DNA of 64,000 bases from Nemertoderma westbladi (lineage: Eukaryota > Xenacoelomorpha > Nemertodermatida > Nemertodermatidae). The stretch lies in assembly GCA_032718475.1 (NCBI GenBank), contig JAUCBJ010006537.1, positions 1 through 64,000 on the forward strand, read 5' to 3'. Below are positions 1 to 10,048 of the stretch, one piece after another. The stretch's first letter is position 1, and each line of letters begins with the position of its first letter. Below the pieces are notes generated by a model. That model saw only the letters and a program-made list of their open reading frames with translations. It was not told the origin of the DNA and searched no databases. Both the position numbers and the translations under genes were made by a program.

Positions 1-97
1 GTCTGCCACAAACCCCGAGCGACAGAGATCAAACGATCGGGAAGCGGGGACGAGGAGGGACCAGCCCACCACACTGCATTCCCCAAGGAACGACGAT

Positions 98-1925
98 TTG
101 GTGGTAGATGAGGATGGTGGACGGGTACGAGGGGACGAGAAGCGGGAGTCGACACGGGACGGGAGTGGCGGGAGGAATACAGGAGTCACCAGCCAACCAG
201 TGGCTACAGGCGGCGATTGGCCCACTGGAATGGCAACAGTGGGGCCAACAGTACCACGGCGGATGAGGAGAGCAGGCCAAGAAGTCGAGGAGGAGGACGT
301 CAGGATGAGCGATCGCCTATGATGGGTGTATAACACCACGAGGAAAACTCTAAAGGATGCTAAGACAGGAGGAAAGGTAGATGAGCCCAAGTTGAATCGG
401 GACTTGGTGAGTGTAACAAACTTTTTCACTACCTAGCCCGATTTGGGCAGGGGGAACTGGCGAGTGAAAGGGAGAGAGGGGTCACCACAGAACTGTTTGA
501 ATTGTGGTGATCTGAGATAATACTGTATGGTATAGTGTACATAGGGCCTTATCTGGTGGATGTGCGGGGAATTAAGTGGGATGGGCGGGTCTGAACGATG
601 CTGAACCCGAGTTTGACCCCGAGGATTCCATGTCGTCGGTTAGTAAAAATGCTAGCAAGCACGACAAAATTAGTGGAACGAACAGGCGATGGGAGTCCGT
701 CGCAACCAAAAAGTCCGCTACACCTTCCACAAAAGCAAGAAGGATGTTAGAGATAGATCTGGCATGTCAGCTAGACATGGTCGTATTAGACCAAAAGGAA
801 TTAGAGAGACAGCTGGATGAGGGAACTGCGCTGTTAGAGAGAGAGAGGGAGCTAGCAAGGGAGTGTAATGAGAGGGTTGAGAGGGAAACGAGAGAGTGTA
901 GAGAGCGAGACGCGAGGGAAGCAGAGAGGATTGAGAAAGAGAGGGAGCTGGTGAACCAGAGTATTAGAGAGGACAGGGAGAGAGAGATGGCTGGTAAGAG
1001 AATGTGGGATGATATGCATACCCGGTTGTGGGGGTTAATGCAGTATCAGGCAAAACAAAAGTGCCGATTTGAACTGGCGAAAAAGGGTTTAACAGAGAGC
1101 AAAGTTGGTTCGGGAAGTATTTATGAGGAACCAAAGGTGATTGAAACTTTTGTCAATACTCCATTTACTGGACGGTTGTGCCTGTGACAGTGGTGTGACT
1201 GGATGGATGGGGGGGGGGGGGTAATGACAATATGTTTAGTGGGAACGTTAATATTAATAATCCTGTAGTTGATAATTCTAATAATAACGAGTGTGCATTT
1301 CTTACAGGAAATAATGTTTCGGTGAATAATTTAAATAATAATATAACAAATAATCACGATGAAAGTAGTCAAAATAATTCAAATAATAATGTAATAAATA
1401 ATCACAGTGAGGCTAGTGGTGGTATAATTAATATTAGCGACGTTAGCGAAGCAAATAATTCGCCTAGCGGAGGCCTACAAGGCCACGCGGCTACGCAGAG
1501 GGAAACGCAGGCGAATAAACCCAGGGAGAACAAAAGAGACGTGTCGACTAGAAGAGAGAGTGGGGAAGGGGGTGAAAGGGGTGAGACGAGAATTGATGGG
1601 TAGGGGGGGCTACGGGCACCCACCGCAACCAGTTAGTGATGAGAGGGGGGGGGGGGGGGGGGCAATAAATGTCCCACAGAACGTCGGTGGGAAATGCACG
1701 CGGTGAATTAAGTCAACCAGGGCCCCCAATGACAGGGGGAGAGAGGGGGGCAACAGATGCCCCAAAGACATCGTCGGGAAATGCGCGTGGTGAATTAAGT
1801 GAACCGGGGCTCCCAATGACAGGGGGAAAGAGGGGGGCAACAGACACCCCACAGACGTTAGCGGGAAATGCGCGTGTTGAGTTAAGTATAATGGATTTTC
1901 CCCAACTGGAAGTTCCAAAATAGAA
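98..1925 (+). pseudogene. BEL-1 copy A gag N-terminal region, decayed
   Basis: Fragments at 98-322, 576-1187 and 1232-1603 match, in order, the N-terminal gag of copy B (5654-7225). They comprise a charged Arg/Glu-rich start, a segment of Arg/Glu heptad-like sequence at 760-1000, and an Asn-rich stretch at 1232-1450. Stops and frame changes separate them. Copy B has the same order: charged head, Arg/Glu-rich region, Asn-rich region, then Gly-rich repeats. The function is inferred only from position upstream of the DUF1759-type gag core; this N-terminal part has no family I recognise. Two G runs (1209-1221 and 1645-1662) lie in it and coincide with frame changes. Confidence 0.75.
1681..1888 (+). 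repeat. 87-bp coding tandem repeat in copy A gag
   Basis: Two full 87-bp units (1681-1767 and 1768-1854) and a partial third (1855-1888) encode a 29-residue repeat containing Gly-Asn-Ala-Arg, then Glu-Leu-Ser. Copy B has a single equivalent of this segment near 7455-7520, so the duplication is specific to copy A or its sublineage. Confidence 0.8.
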
Positions 1926-2221
1926 AATTGTTTTTCTTTAATATAACAACGTAAACTCTATATTCAATATTGTGACAGTGAACTTTACAAATTGGTGCAT
2001 TACACATTATTTTCTACCGAGTTCAAACAGATACCTGATTTACAACTACAAAGGATACGGAATGTATATTTACTTAGAAACTAATCTAGCAATTTAGTAT
2101 AACCAACTGGATAGACCCCAAACAAACATATATTGGATGTCGGATATATTATTGATAGATGAATGTAGTCTCTAACTAAGTTTAATGGACTCTAATTAAT
2201 TATATAAATTTATATGTGACA
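1889..2221. mobile_element. AT-rich 333-bp insertion with 7-bp direct repeats, unclassified
   Basis: The gag sequence of copy A is interrupted here. TTAAGTA occurs at 1882-1888 and again at 2222-2228, and homology to copy B resumes directly afterwards. The insert is AT-rich, has no open frame and no clear terminal inverted repeat. It is probably a small non-autonomous element, but I cannot place it in a family. Confidence 0.6.
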
Positions 2222-2228
2222 TTAAGTA

Positions 2229-4425
2229 AACCGGGGCTCCCGACGATGGAGAAGAGTAGAAGGGCAGCGAGTATCTATGAGGCCATACAACCGTGTAGGG
2301 GGAGAAGCGAATCTCATGCTGCGAATGGCCAAACTAGGGAATGTCGAACCCACTCGGGAGACGGAAGAAGAATGGTAGAGTTCATCCGGGAGGTCGATAC
2401 GAGATCTCATCGAGTATGTCCTCTCACGAGACGAGTGAGGAAATGTTGCTATGGGCAACCGGAGATGTCGAGATAGGACGGACAGTGAACCATCGATAGT
2501 TGAAGTAGAGAGAGAGGGCTGGTGGGGTTGTACTTCGGGAGTTTGCCGTCGCCCTGGAGAAACACAGCCTGGTGACATATATTACGCACCGGGAGAGGGG
2601 TACAGAGTGTACCGAGATGAGGAGGATGAGATAAGAAGGGATCGAATGGAAACTTCCTGTTGGAATGTAGCTGTCGACCGACAATATGGTAGTCGTGGGG
2701 AGGAGTTCTCGGAATATTTGAGAAGATTAAACTTTGGTCCGGAGGAGCACATTCAGACTGCATGACATACTGTAGGTCTTACTGAACATACTATAGGCCA
2801 TGCTGGGAGAGATAGTGTAGGTGATAGGGTAGCGCGAATGCTGGGATTAAACCCGGAGGTCGCGGCTTACATACTGATGAGTAGGCAGGAACCTGCTAGG
2901 CCTATACCGGTACCTGCACACCAGTATGACTATAATATGCAGGGATATAGCATATACCCATGGGAGGGGGGGGGGGGGGGGGCAGGGTAACACTCCTCTA
3001 TCACTGTATCCGTGCGCAATACATGCAACAAAATAAAATAAAGGTCGCAACCCCCTCAGATCCAAACAAGTTGTGCGACACCAAGATATGGAGGGGACCA
3101 TTGCCCCCAATGATATATCCCACACAGGGAAAGTCAAGGAACCCGAGATGTGAAGCACAGTCAACACCAAAGGAACCTGCATCCGTACCATCAAGCTCAC
3201 TGGAAATTCAAGCGATGGGAATGGCAACTAGAATAGTGCTGCCACCCGTGGAGCCTTTTAAGTTTGATGGTAGCAAACCGGAAGAATATCTACAGTTCCG
3301 GAGGATGTACAGCAATGAAATTCTCATGAAGAATCTCACGCAACTTAACAGGTTAAGTACCTACAAGTCTATACAGGGGGGCCAGCCTATGATTTTGTGA
3401 GTCAATGTCAGGGAATCGAAGGAGGATTTACAATGGCATGGAGAGCCCTGGATAGGGAATTTGGCCATCCGACGAAGATTACCTGAAAAACCTTAAGGGG
3501 AATAAAATCAAGTGGACTCGCGGATAACCCTGTTAGTATCAAAGCCTTTGCCAACAAAGTAGAGAAGGCATTGATAGTTTTAAAGACGCTAGAAGCACCA
3601 TACAAACTTAATGCTTCAAGTAACATCACGAGCATAGCGCAGGCACTACCGATGTGGTTGAGGAATAAATGGAGAAAGATCGCTTTCTCCACCCGAGAGA
3701 AGAAGGGTGCGGAGGGTGCGAAGAGATGTCGAACTTCCTTAACTATGAAGCCGAGTTGATAATGGATCCAGTGTACAGCGAGGAGAGTCTCGGTAAGGTA
3801 CCAAAAGCGGAATACAGCCGACCTAAAGCGGAACACAGTGCTGCAGATCCACTTCCGAGAGTGAGGCAAGCGTTGCCATATGCAACCGTTGAGGGGACTA
3901 CTAGTCCACAGAACAACTATGGTGGCTATGGAGGAAACAACACCCCTGATACGGGTATATGCAACCAAAACAATAAACCATCCGAGTCGGACCTGGATGA
4001 AATATGCGAGACGCTATACATAGAGCGTTATAATCCAAACTACAGGTGTCAGCTACATAGAAATAGGATGCATAAGACCATCAATTGCAACCAGTGGCAG
4101 GCATTGCTGAAAGAAGATCGATTAGCTTATACAGGGAGATTTGGATTATGTCACAGATGAGCGGTGGGAAGACATACGAAGGATAGGTGTTGAGAACCTT
4201 CACCAAGATATGCTGAGACCAACGAGACTGGAGGCCAAATAATGGCGACAAGTACGACTGGAAGATTTAGGAAGCAAGGAACAGTGTTACTGGGAGTGGT
4301 GCCAGTAAGGATAATGGGAGAGAATGGGCGATCGGTATCTACACTGATGTTGATCAACAGTGGGGCAGCATTTACGCTAACGGAAGAATGGGTGGCTGAG
4401 AGGTTGGGGATGAAGACAAGGCCGA
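2229..4425 (+). pseudogene. BEL-1 copy A gag core, zinc knuckle and protease, decayed
   Basis: The order is the same as copy B 7500-9820: Arg-rich segment, then a DUF1759-type gag core (about 3230-3760, with PPVEPFKFDGS), then a Cys/His knuckle region (about 4040-4160), then an aspartic protease (about 4280-4425). Several stops and indels split it. The protease active-site Asp-Ser-Gly of copy B (VDSGAAFTL) reads Asn-Ser-Gly here (INSGAAFTL), so the catalytic Asp is lost. The gene is cut at 4430 by the Copia insertion and resumes at 26731. Confidence 0.85.
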
Positions 4426-4430
4426 GCAAG

Positions 4431-4594
4431 TGTTAATATCTATGATATGTGTAAAATGTATAATTGTAGTAACATGTGCAACGAACAAGTTCTAGAATAG
4501 TTAGTTTTAATATATTCTGGATTGTATTGCGTGAAAGTGTTTGTTGGTAATAAATAAGCGTTGTGGTATAATATAGCAGTATTTAGTATTAACA
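4431..4594 (+). repeat. Copia 5' LTR
   Basis: It is 164 bp, starts TGTTAATA and ends TATTAACA. It aligns with the 3' LTR at 26568-26725 with a few substitutions near the start and one 6-bp indel. Confidence 0.9.
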
Positions 4595-4595
4595 A

Positions 4596-4606
4596 TGGTA
4601 GCAGAG
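4596..4606 (+). promoter_or_regulatory. Copia primer binding site, initiator tRNA-Met
   Basis: TGGTAGCAGAG begins one base after the LTR end. It is complementary to the 3' end of animal initiator tRNA-Met including CCA. Priming by tRNA-iMet is usual for Copia elements. Confidence 0.75.
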
Positions 4607-4716
4607 CGTACCGACCAATCTTAATCCCTCTTTTTAGCGTTAAAAAAAAAGATAGTGTATTGCGTAAATTTACACTCAGTATTGCGTAGCGTGGAGGCAT
4701 TGCGAAATTTACTACC

Positions 4717-5010
4717 GTGTTGGTATGTAAAAAAAAAATACATGTTGAGATGGTGTTAAGATTGAATCCACCTGAGTTTAAGAAAGACTCAAAGAGTTAT
4801 GAGCATTATAAACGAGAACTATTAGCTTGGCGAGAAATAACTGATCTTCCTAAATCTAAACAGGGTATAGCTATTGCATTATCCCTTCCAGAGGAAGGGG
4901 ATTCTAAGATTAGAGAGAAAGTATTCGATGAGATTTCCATTGAAGATTTAAAGGGCGAGGATGGACTAGGTGAACTTATAAAGTACCTAGATGAGAAGTT
5001 AGGTAAAGAC
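4717..5010 (+). pseudogene. Copia gag, N-terminal part (continues at 12726)
   Basis: The open frame from 4717 encodes a short soluble gag start with LNPPEFKKDSKSYEHYKREL, typical of UBN2/Copia-gag-like proteins. It is interrupted by BEL-1 copy B after LGKDD. The same frame resumes at 12726 and runs with a Phe/Glu-rich then basic segment to a stop at 12907-12909. The native start may be the ATG at 4750 rather than 4717. No zinc knuckle or protease follows, because that part of the element is deleted. Confidence 0.8.
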
Positions 5011-5012
5011 GA

Positions 5013-5545
5013 TGTTAGCTTATCCAATTCCGCTAACACAAACCCATAGAGTGAGCCATTAAGCAATATTGGGAGCACGAGGTTGATTACCAATATCAAC
5101 CTCGTGTTACCCCAATAAAGTGGGAAGGGAAGGAGAAACACACAATGGAGGTCAGGGGCCAAACCCCTAACCCAAAGAGAACAGGTGGAGTGAACGGGAA
5201 CACTCCAAAGGGCGCCAACAGGGGTATCAACCAATCAGAGGGGGGAAAGGCATCGATTAGGTACAGCAATAAGGCCACCGTGCAATATAACCAGTTACCA
5301 GTAATCATACCAGTCAGTTATCCCAGTATCATATTGGTGCTAGTTAGGTTAGATAGTTTAGCTAGGGAAGGACCGGGACTTTAGTTACCGTATCCCGCCT
5401 TTCGTGTACAACAACCTATATCTATATCTTATTAGACTGATCATTATATACACCGAACATCAGAACTCATTTTACTCTTTACACACGGCGGGGACGCGTG
5501 AACTAAACATCGGATAAATCGGGATCCCTCCTGGATCCCGTCACA
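5013..5545 (+). repeat. BEL-1 copy B 5' LTR
   Basis: It is 533 bp, TGTTAGC...GTCACA. It contains a perfect 12-bp inverted repeat with a 7-nt loop at 5076-5106, followed by AATAAA at about 5115, a possible polyadenylation signal. Confidence 0.95.
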
Positions 5546-5622
5546 GTAACTAAATCGAGCTGCCGCCCTAGTTAAACTGTAACAGTAACTAAATCCGTGC
5601 TGCTGCCCTGGATAAACTCAAT
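5546..5622 (+). repeat. 38-bp imperfect duplication just inside the 5' LTR
   Basis: The leader starts with two imperfect copies beginning GTAACTAAATC (5546 and 5585). The primer binding site should be here, but I see no convincing TGG-initiated tRNA match, so the primer is not assigned. Confidence 0.6.
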
Positions 5623-7225
5623 AACCACCAGCCACCAATCACTAAAGACGAAGATGAGTCGAGAGAGAGGAACGACACCGCCGCGGACCCCGGACGACGA
5701 TCTAACGATCCGCGAGGCCGCGACGAGACGGCACCGACCCACGACGCCGGACACGTCGACAACGGGCCATCCGGCGATCCGAGACGAGGGGGGCCGTCTA
5801 CAGCGAGAGAGCGAGTCGAGTAGAGGAGAGAGCGAGTCGAGTAGAGGAGAGAGTGAGACGGGAGAGGAGAAAGACGAGTCGACGCGGAGCGAGGGTCGAC
5901 GTACCGATGTCGCCGGTCAGCCACAGACCGAGGGCGACGGACGGCCCACCGGAACGGCGATGGTGGGGCCGCCGGTACGACGTCAGACCCGGAGAGATGG
6001 AGGAGAGGTCGGCGACGAGGACGTCGGGGTTTCTGATCGACTTCGACGGGCCTACGCTGCGACCCGGGAACAACTGAAGGAAGCTAGAGGAGGGGCTGAG
6101 ATAGACCAGGTGAAGTTGAGGAGACGACTAGGTGAGTCGAACAGATACTTTGATTACCTAGTGCGTTCTGGGCAGGGAGAACTAGCCAGGGAGAGAGCGA
6201 GAGGGGTTGCCTTCGAACTGTTTGGGCTATGGGAACGTAGGGGTATGGGGCCTGGTGTAGTGTACATAGGGCCATACTTAGTCGATGCCAGGGAAGTTAA
6301 GTTAGTGGGTTGGGCGGGACCGCACGAGGGCGAATCCGAGGTTAGCTCCGAGGATTCGGTCTCGTTGGTCAGCGAGAACCCCGGAGAGCGGGGGAAAGTT
6401 AGTAGGACGGAGGGGCGGCGGGAGTCCGTCGCAACCTATAAGTCTGCTACATCCTCCGCAAAAGAAAGACGGGTGCGAGAGAGTGAACGCATGGCATATA
6501 AATTAAAAATGGAAGAATTAGAGTGGCGACTGAGGGGAAGGAAGGAGCGAGAGAGTGAGCGTGAGGCAAGAGAACAGAGCGTGCGGTACACGTACAGTAC
6601 GCATAGTAGCCGTACGGGCGAGGGGGGTAGTAGTAGTGCGTTAGGAAATATTGGTATTAATAGTACCGTAGTAAATAACCCTAATCCCTTTATTACAGGA
6701 AATATTTTACCCGGTAGTAGTAATTTAAGTTTAAATTCAAATAATAATATTAATTCAAATATTCAGAATAATCAAAATAATTCAAATAGTTTAAATCTAA
6801 ATACACAAAATAATTTAAATAATAATCCCGTTTCAAATTCTAATGGTTCTAAAAATAATTTAATTAAATTAACAAATAATATTGGGAATGGTGCTATTAA
6901 TGTGAACGCGTCAGACGTGTATAGCCCGGCAGACGGCGGCCTGGTAGGCCACGTAGTTAGTAGGCAGGAAGTGGCGCGGTTGAGCCAACCCGAGGTGGGC
7001 CTGGTAGGCCACGCAGTAGTAGAGAGAGAGGCGGGGGTGAATAGACCCGGCCGCAGTAGAGACAGTGTGTCGACTAGAGAGGGGTGTAGAGACGAAGTAA
7101 GAGATAGTGAAGTTAGATGTGGCGAGTGGGGGGGGGGGGGGGGGCTACGGGCGCCCCACCACATGAGATTAGCGGCGAGAGAGGGGGGGCAGAGAATGCC
7201 CCACAAGAGGGGTGTAGAAGTGTAG
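5597..7225 (+). CDS. BEL-1 copy B gag, N-terminal extension
   Basis: The frame opens at 5597; the ATG at 5654 (MSRERGTTPP) is a more natural start because the first 19 residues are leader-like. In order it shows an Arg/Thr/Asp-rich head (residues 20-170), a moderately hydrophobic region around YFDYLVRSGQGELARERAR, an Arg/Glu-rich stretch (about 270-335), an Asn-rich segment (about 350-440), and the first of the Gly-rich repeats. It ends at 7225 because the G run at 7128-7144 shifts the frame. The +1 frame from 7117 continues the homologous protein, so this stop is probably an artefact of G-run length. I do not recognise a family for this region; it is the front of a gag polyprotein. Confidence 0.8.
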   Translation: MLLPWINSITTSHQSLKTKMSRERGTTPPRTPDDDLTIREAATRRHRPTTPDTSTTGHPAIRDEGGRLQRESESSRGESESSRGESETGEEKDESTRSEGRRTDVAGQPQTEGDGRPTGTAMVGPPVRRQTRRDGGEVGDEDVGVSDRLRRAYAATREQLKEARGGAEIDQVKLRRRLGESNRYFDYLVRSGQGELARERARGVAFELFGLWERRGMGPGVVYIGPYLVDAREVKLVGWAGPHEGESEVSSEDSVSLVSENPGERGKVSRTEGRRESVATYKSATSSAKERRVRESERMAYKLKMEELEWRLRGRKERESEREAREQSVRYTYSTHSSRTGEGGSSSALGNIGINSTVVNNPNPFITGNILPGSSNLSLNSNNNINSNIQNNQNNSNSLNLNTQNNLNNNPVSNSNGSKNNLIKLTNNIGNGAINVNASDVYSPADGGLVGHVVSRQEVARLSQPEVGLVGHAVVEREAGVNRPGRSRDSVSTREGCRDEVRDSEVRCGEWGGGGGLRAPHHMRLAAREGGQRMPHKRGVEV

Positions 7226-7470
7226 TAAGAGGTAGTGAAGTTAGAAGTGGCGGGTGGGGGGGGGGGGGGGCTACGGGCGCCCCACCACGCAAGGTTAGTG
7301 GCGAGAGAAGGGGGGTAGAAAGTGTCCGACAAGAGGGACGCAGAAGTGTAGTAAGAGATAGTGAAGTTAGAAGTAGCGGGTGGGGGGGGGGGGGGGGGGG
7401 CTACGGGCACCCTACCGCGAGAGATTAGTAGCGAGAGAGGGGGGGCAGAGAGTGTCCCACAGGCGTCGGC
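7081..7470 (+). repeat. ~126-bp coding tandem repeat with G runs
   Basis: Three units each contain a G run (7128-7144, 17 nt; 7256-7270, 15 nt; 7382-7400, 19 nt) followed by CTACGGGC and a segment encoding SGERGG. The protein repeat is about 42 residues, with Gly tract, then Ala-Thr-Gly-Ala-Pro-Pro. The true frame must change at the first and third runs. Confidence 0.85.
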
Positions 7471-8335
7471 GGATAATGCGCGGGCCGAATTAGGTAAACC
7501 GCAACACCCGGCGATGGAGAGTAATAGGGGGATTGCGAGTATCCCCAGCGGCGTGCGATCGAGCAGAGAGAGACAGGTTGACGTCGCGAGAGGGCGGGCG
7601 ACGGAACGTCGAGCCCAGTCAGAAGAGAGAAGATTAGTAGAGTTTAATAGAGAGGTCGAAGATAGGAGAAGATTAGTAGAGTATAATAGAGAGGTCGAAG
7701 ATAGAAGAAGATTAGCAGAGTTTAACCGAGAGGTCGAAGAGAGAAGAAAGGAAGATAATAGAAGAGTCGTTGCTAGGAGCAACCGGAGAGCGAGGACGGA
7801 TAGCGAGCCGTCGATAGTAGAGAGGGAATTAGGGAGTCAGTGGAGTCGGACTTCGGGAGATTGCCGTCGCCCCGGAGAAACGCACCACACGCTAAGAGAG
7901 GGGTACAGGATGTACCGATATGAAGACGAGAGCAGGATAGGGGATCGAAGGGAAACTTCCCGACGTGATATAGCTGCCGATCGAGAGTACGGTAGTCGCG
8001 GGGAGATTCGAGATTCGCGAAGAATAAACTTCGGTCCGGAAGGGCACATGCAGACTGCAGGACATACTGTAGGCCTTACTGCACATACTATTATAGGCCA
8101 TGCTGGGAGAGATAGATTAGGTGATAGGGTAGCGCGAACGACGGGATTAAACCCGGAAGTCGCGGAGTACATACCGGTAGATAGGCGAGAGGTAGGTAGG
8201 CCTATATCGGTACAGCAGCATGACTATAATACACAGGGACATAACATATATCCAGGGGAGGGGGGAGTTATTGCAGATAGATGTATGGGCCCCAATATAT
8301 TAACATCAACCCCAGTACCAAACATACCGGTGTGA
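7361..8335 (+). CDS. BEL-1 copy B gag, Arg-rich middle region
   Basis: This is the same frame as the upstream and downstream pieces. It carries Gly-rich start residues, then a Ser/Ala region, then three 13-residue repeats of the type RRLVEFNREVEDR (about 7630-7750), predicted helical and highly charged, then an Arg/Tyr/Asp-rich part. It ends at TGA 8333-8335. Reading continues in the same frame with no shift into the gag core, so the TGA either is a lesion or is read through. Copy A has only one of the 13-residue repeats. No catalytic motif is visible. Confidence 0.75.
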   Translation: MKLEVAGGGGGGGATGTLPREISSERGGAESVPQASADNARAELGKPQHPAMESNRGIASIPSGVRSSRERQVDVARGRATERRAQSEERRLVEFNREVEDRRRLVEYNREVEDRRRLAEFNREVEERRKEDNRRVVARSNRRARTDSEPSIVERELGSQWSRTSGDCRRPGETHHTLREGYRMYRYEDESRIGDRRETSRRDIAADREYGSRGEIRDSRRINFGPEGHMQTAGHTVGLTAHTIIGHAGRDRLGDRVARTTGLNPEVAEYIPVDRREVGRPISVQQHDYNTQGHNIYPGEGGVIADRCMGPNILTSTPVPNIPV

Positions 8336-8407
8336 GGGGGACAAGGTGACATTCCCCCATCACAATATCAACAATATACCCCAATAGGAGCGAGAACATC
8401 GAACCCC

Positions 8408-10009
8408 TTGGACGAGAACAGATCGTGCGACACGGAAATATGGAGGGGGCCGTTACCCCCAATGATATATCCGACGCAACAAGCAAAGTCAACAGCAGAT
8501 AGGACGAACGGACCGTACCCAGCAAGAGAAACTATACAACATCCATCGAACCCATTAGAAGCGCAAGCGATGGGAATGGCCACATTGATCGATGCGTTAA
8601 AAACTAGGATCGAGTTACCACCTGTGGAACCATTTAAATTCGATGGGAGTAGGCCGGAAGAATATCTACAGTTTCGGCGCATGTATAGTAACGAAATATT
8701 AAGTAAGAACTTGACGCAGGCGGAGTGCCTAAAATATCTGCAAGTATATACTGGAGGCCCAGCATACGACATCGTGAGGCAATACCAGGGCATCGAGGGC
8801 GGCTTCACAACAGCATGGCGGGCGCTAGATAGGGAATACGGGCACCCGGCCAAGATCATCCGGCAAACCCTGAGAGGCATAACATCGGATGGCCTACAGG
8901 ACAATCCCGTTAGCATAAGGACCTTTGCAAACAAGGTCGAGAAGGCGTTAATCGTGTTAAAGACGCTAGACGCACCATACGAACTCAACGCGTCTAACAA
9001 CATCACCACGATAGCGCAGGCACTGCCGGTCTGGTTACGAAGGAAGTGGAGGAAAATCGCTTTCTCCACACGTGAGAAGAAAGGTGCGGAACCGGGCCTA
9101 GAAGAAATGTCGAGCTTCCTCAACTATGAAGCCGAATTAATAACAGACCCAGTCTATAGCGAGGATAGTTTGGGGACAAGCCATAAACCCGAACACGATC
9201 CTGCAGATCCATTCCCGAGAGTAGGACAATCACTACCACATGCGGCCACACAGGGGACTGCTAGTCCACAGTTAGCTGGTAGTAGGGCCACACCGTGGCA
9301 GGGACAGAAAGAAAATAACACCATAAATAAACATAATCCCAATGTACCCAGTAGGCCGAATACAGACAACCAAAACACTAAATCGGTACATATAAACCTA
9401 GGCGCGATACGTGAGGGACTATACAGGGAACGCTATAACCCAGGATTCGAATGTCAATTACATCGGGACGGAACACATAAGACCAAGAGTTGTAAGCACT
9501 GGCAAGCGTTGCCCAAACAAGATCGTATAGCCTACACAGACGCAAACGGACTATGTCATCGATGTGTGGTAGAAGGACACAGACCCGGAGAGTGTAAAGA
9601 AACAGCAGCAAGAGAGGAGGAGACTGGAAGCCAAACAGCAGCTAGAAGCACGACAGAAGAGGAGAAGAAGAGAAAAGTACTACTCGGGGTAGTACCAGTA
9701 AAGATATCAGGAGAGGGCGGTCGATCAGTAACGACATTAATGCTGGTCGACAGCGGAGCAGCCTTCACGCTGGTGGAGAACTGGGTGGCCGAAGAGATAG
9801 GGCTAAAGACGAGGCCGAACAGAATGGCGGTGACTACCGTCTCGAGTAAAGATGAGGTCCTGGAGACGAGGATGGGGCGGTGCAGGATAGCAGCGATTGC
9901 ACTGGGATGCGGCTATGGGGCGACGATCGACCCCATCCACGTCATCGAATCGATAAACATCAACGCCAGGCGACCAACCAACACTGAGGTCGAGCAGTAT
10001 TGCTCGTAG
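8408..10009 (+). CDS. BEL-1 copy B gag core, Cys/His knuckle and aspartic protease
   Basis: The sequence is in frame from 8336; the ATG is at 8570 or later. The order is a Pro-rich linker, a DUF1759-type BEL/Pao gag core starting at PPVEPFKFDGS (about residue 75-235), a Cys/His knuckle region with CQLHRDGTHKTKSC and CHRCVVEGHRPGEC (about 355-400), and a DUF1758-type aspartic protease with LVDSGAAFTLVENW (about 443), keeping the catalytic Asp-Ser-Gly. It is broken by TAG at 10007-10009. The homologous place in copy A has no stop and lacks a 12-nt segment, so the TAG arrived with a small insertion in copy B. Confidence 0.9.
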   Translation: MDENRSCDTEIWRGPLPPMIYPTQQAKSTADRTNGPYPARETIQHPSNPLEAQAMGMATLIDALKTRIELPPVEPFKFDGSRPEEYLQFRRMYSNEILSKNLTQAECLKYLQVYTGGPAYDIVRQYQGIEGGFTTAWRALDREYGHPAKIIRQTLRGITSDGLQDNPVSIRTFANKVEKALIVLKTLDAPYELNASNNITTIAQALPVWLRRKWRKIAFSTREKKGAEPGLEEMSSFLNYEAELITDPVYSEDSLGTSHKPEHDPADPFPRVGQSLPHAATQGTASPQLAGSRATPWQGQKENNTINKHNPNVPSRPNTDNQNTKSVHINLGAIREGLYRERYNPGFECQLHRDGTHKTKSCKHWQALPKQDRIAYTDANGLCHRCVVEGHRPGECKETAAREEETGSQTAARSTTEEEKKRKVLLGVVPVKISGEGGRSVTTLMLVDSGAAFTLVENWVAEEIGLKTRPNRMAVTTVSSKDEVLETRMGRCRIAAIALGCGYGATIDPIHVIESININARRPTNTEVEQYCS

Positions 10010-10048
10010 TATCGATTCCTGGACGGTATCGATTTCTCAATACCAAAG

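Noticed and set aside
3408-3968. 186-codon minus-strand frame
   Set aside because: It is antisense to the copy A gag core, where plus-strand homology to copy B is clear.
6772-7782. 336-codon minus-strand frame rich in Pro/Ser/Leu
   Set aside because: It is antisense to BEL-1 gag; its composition mirrors the Arg/Glu- and Gly-rich plus-strand repeats and Asn codons, and no domain is visible.
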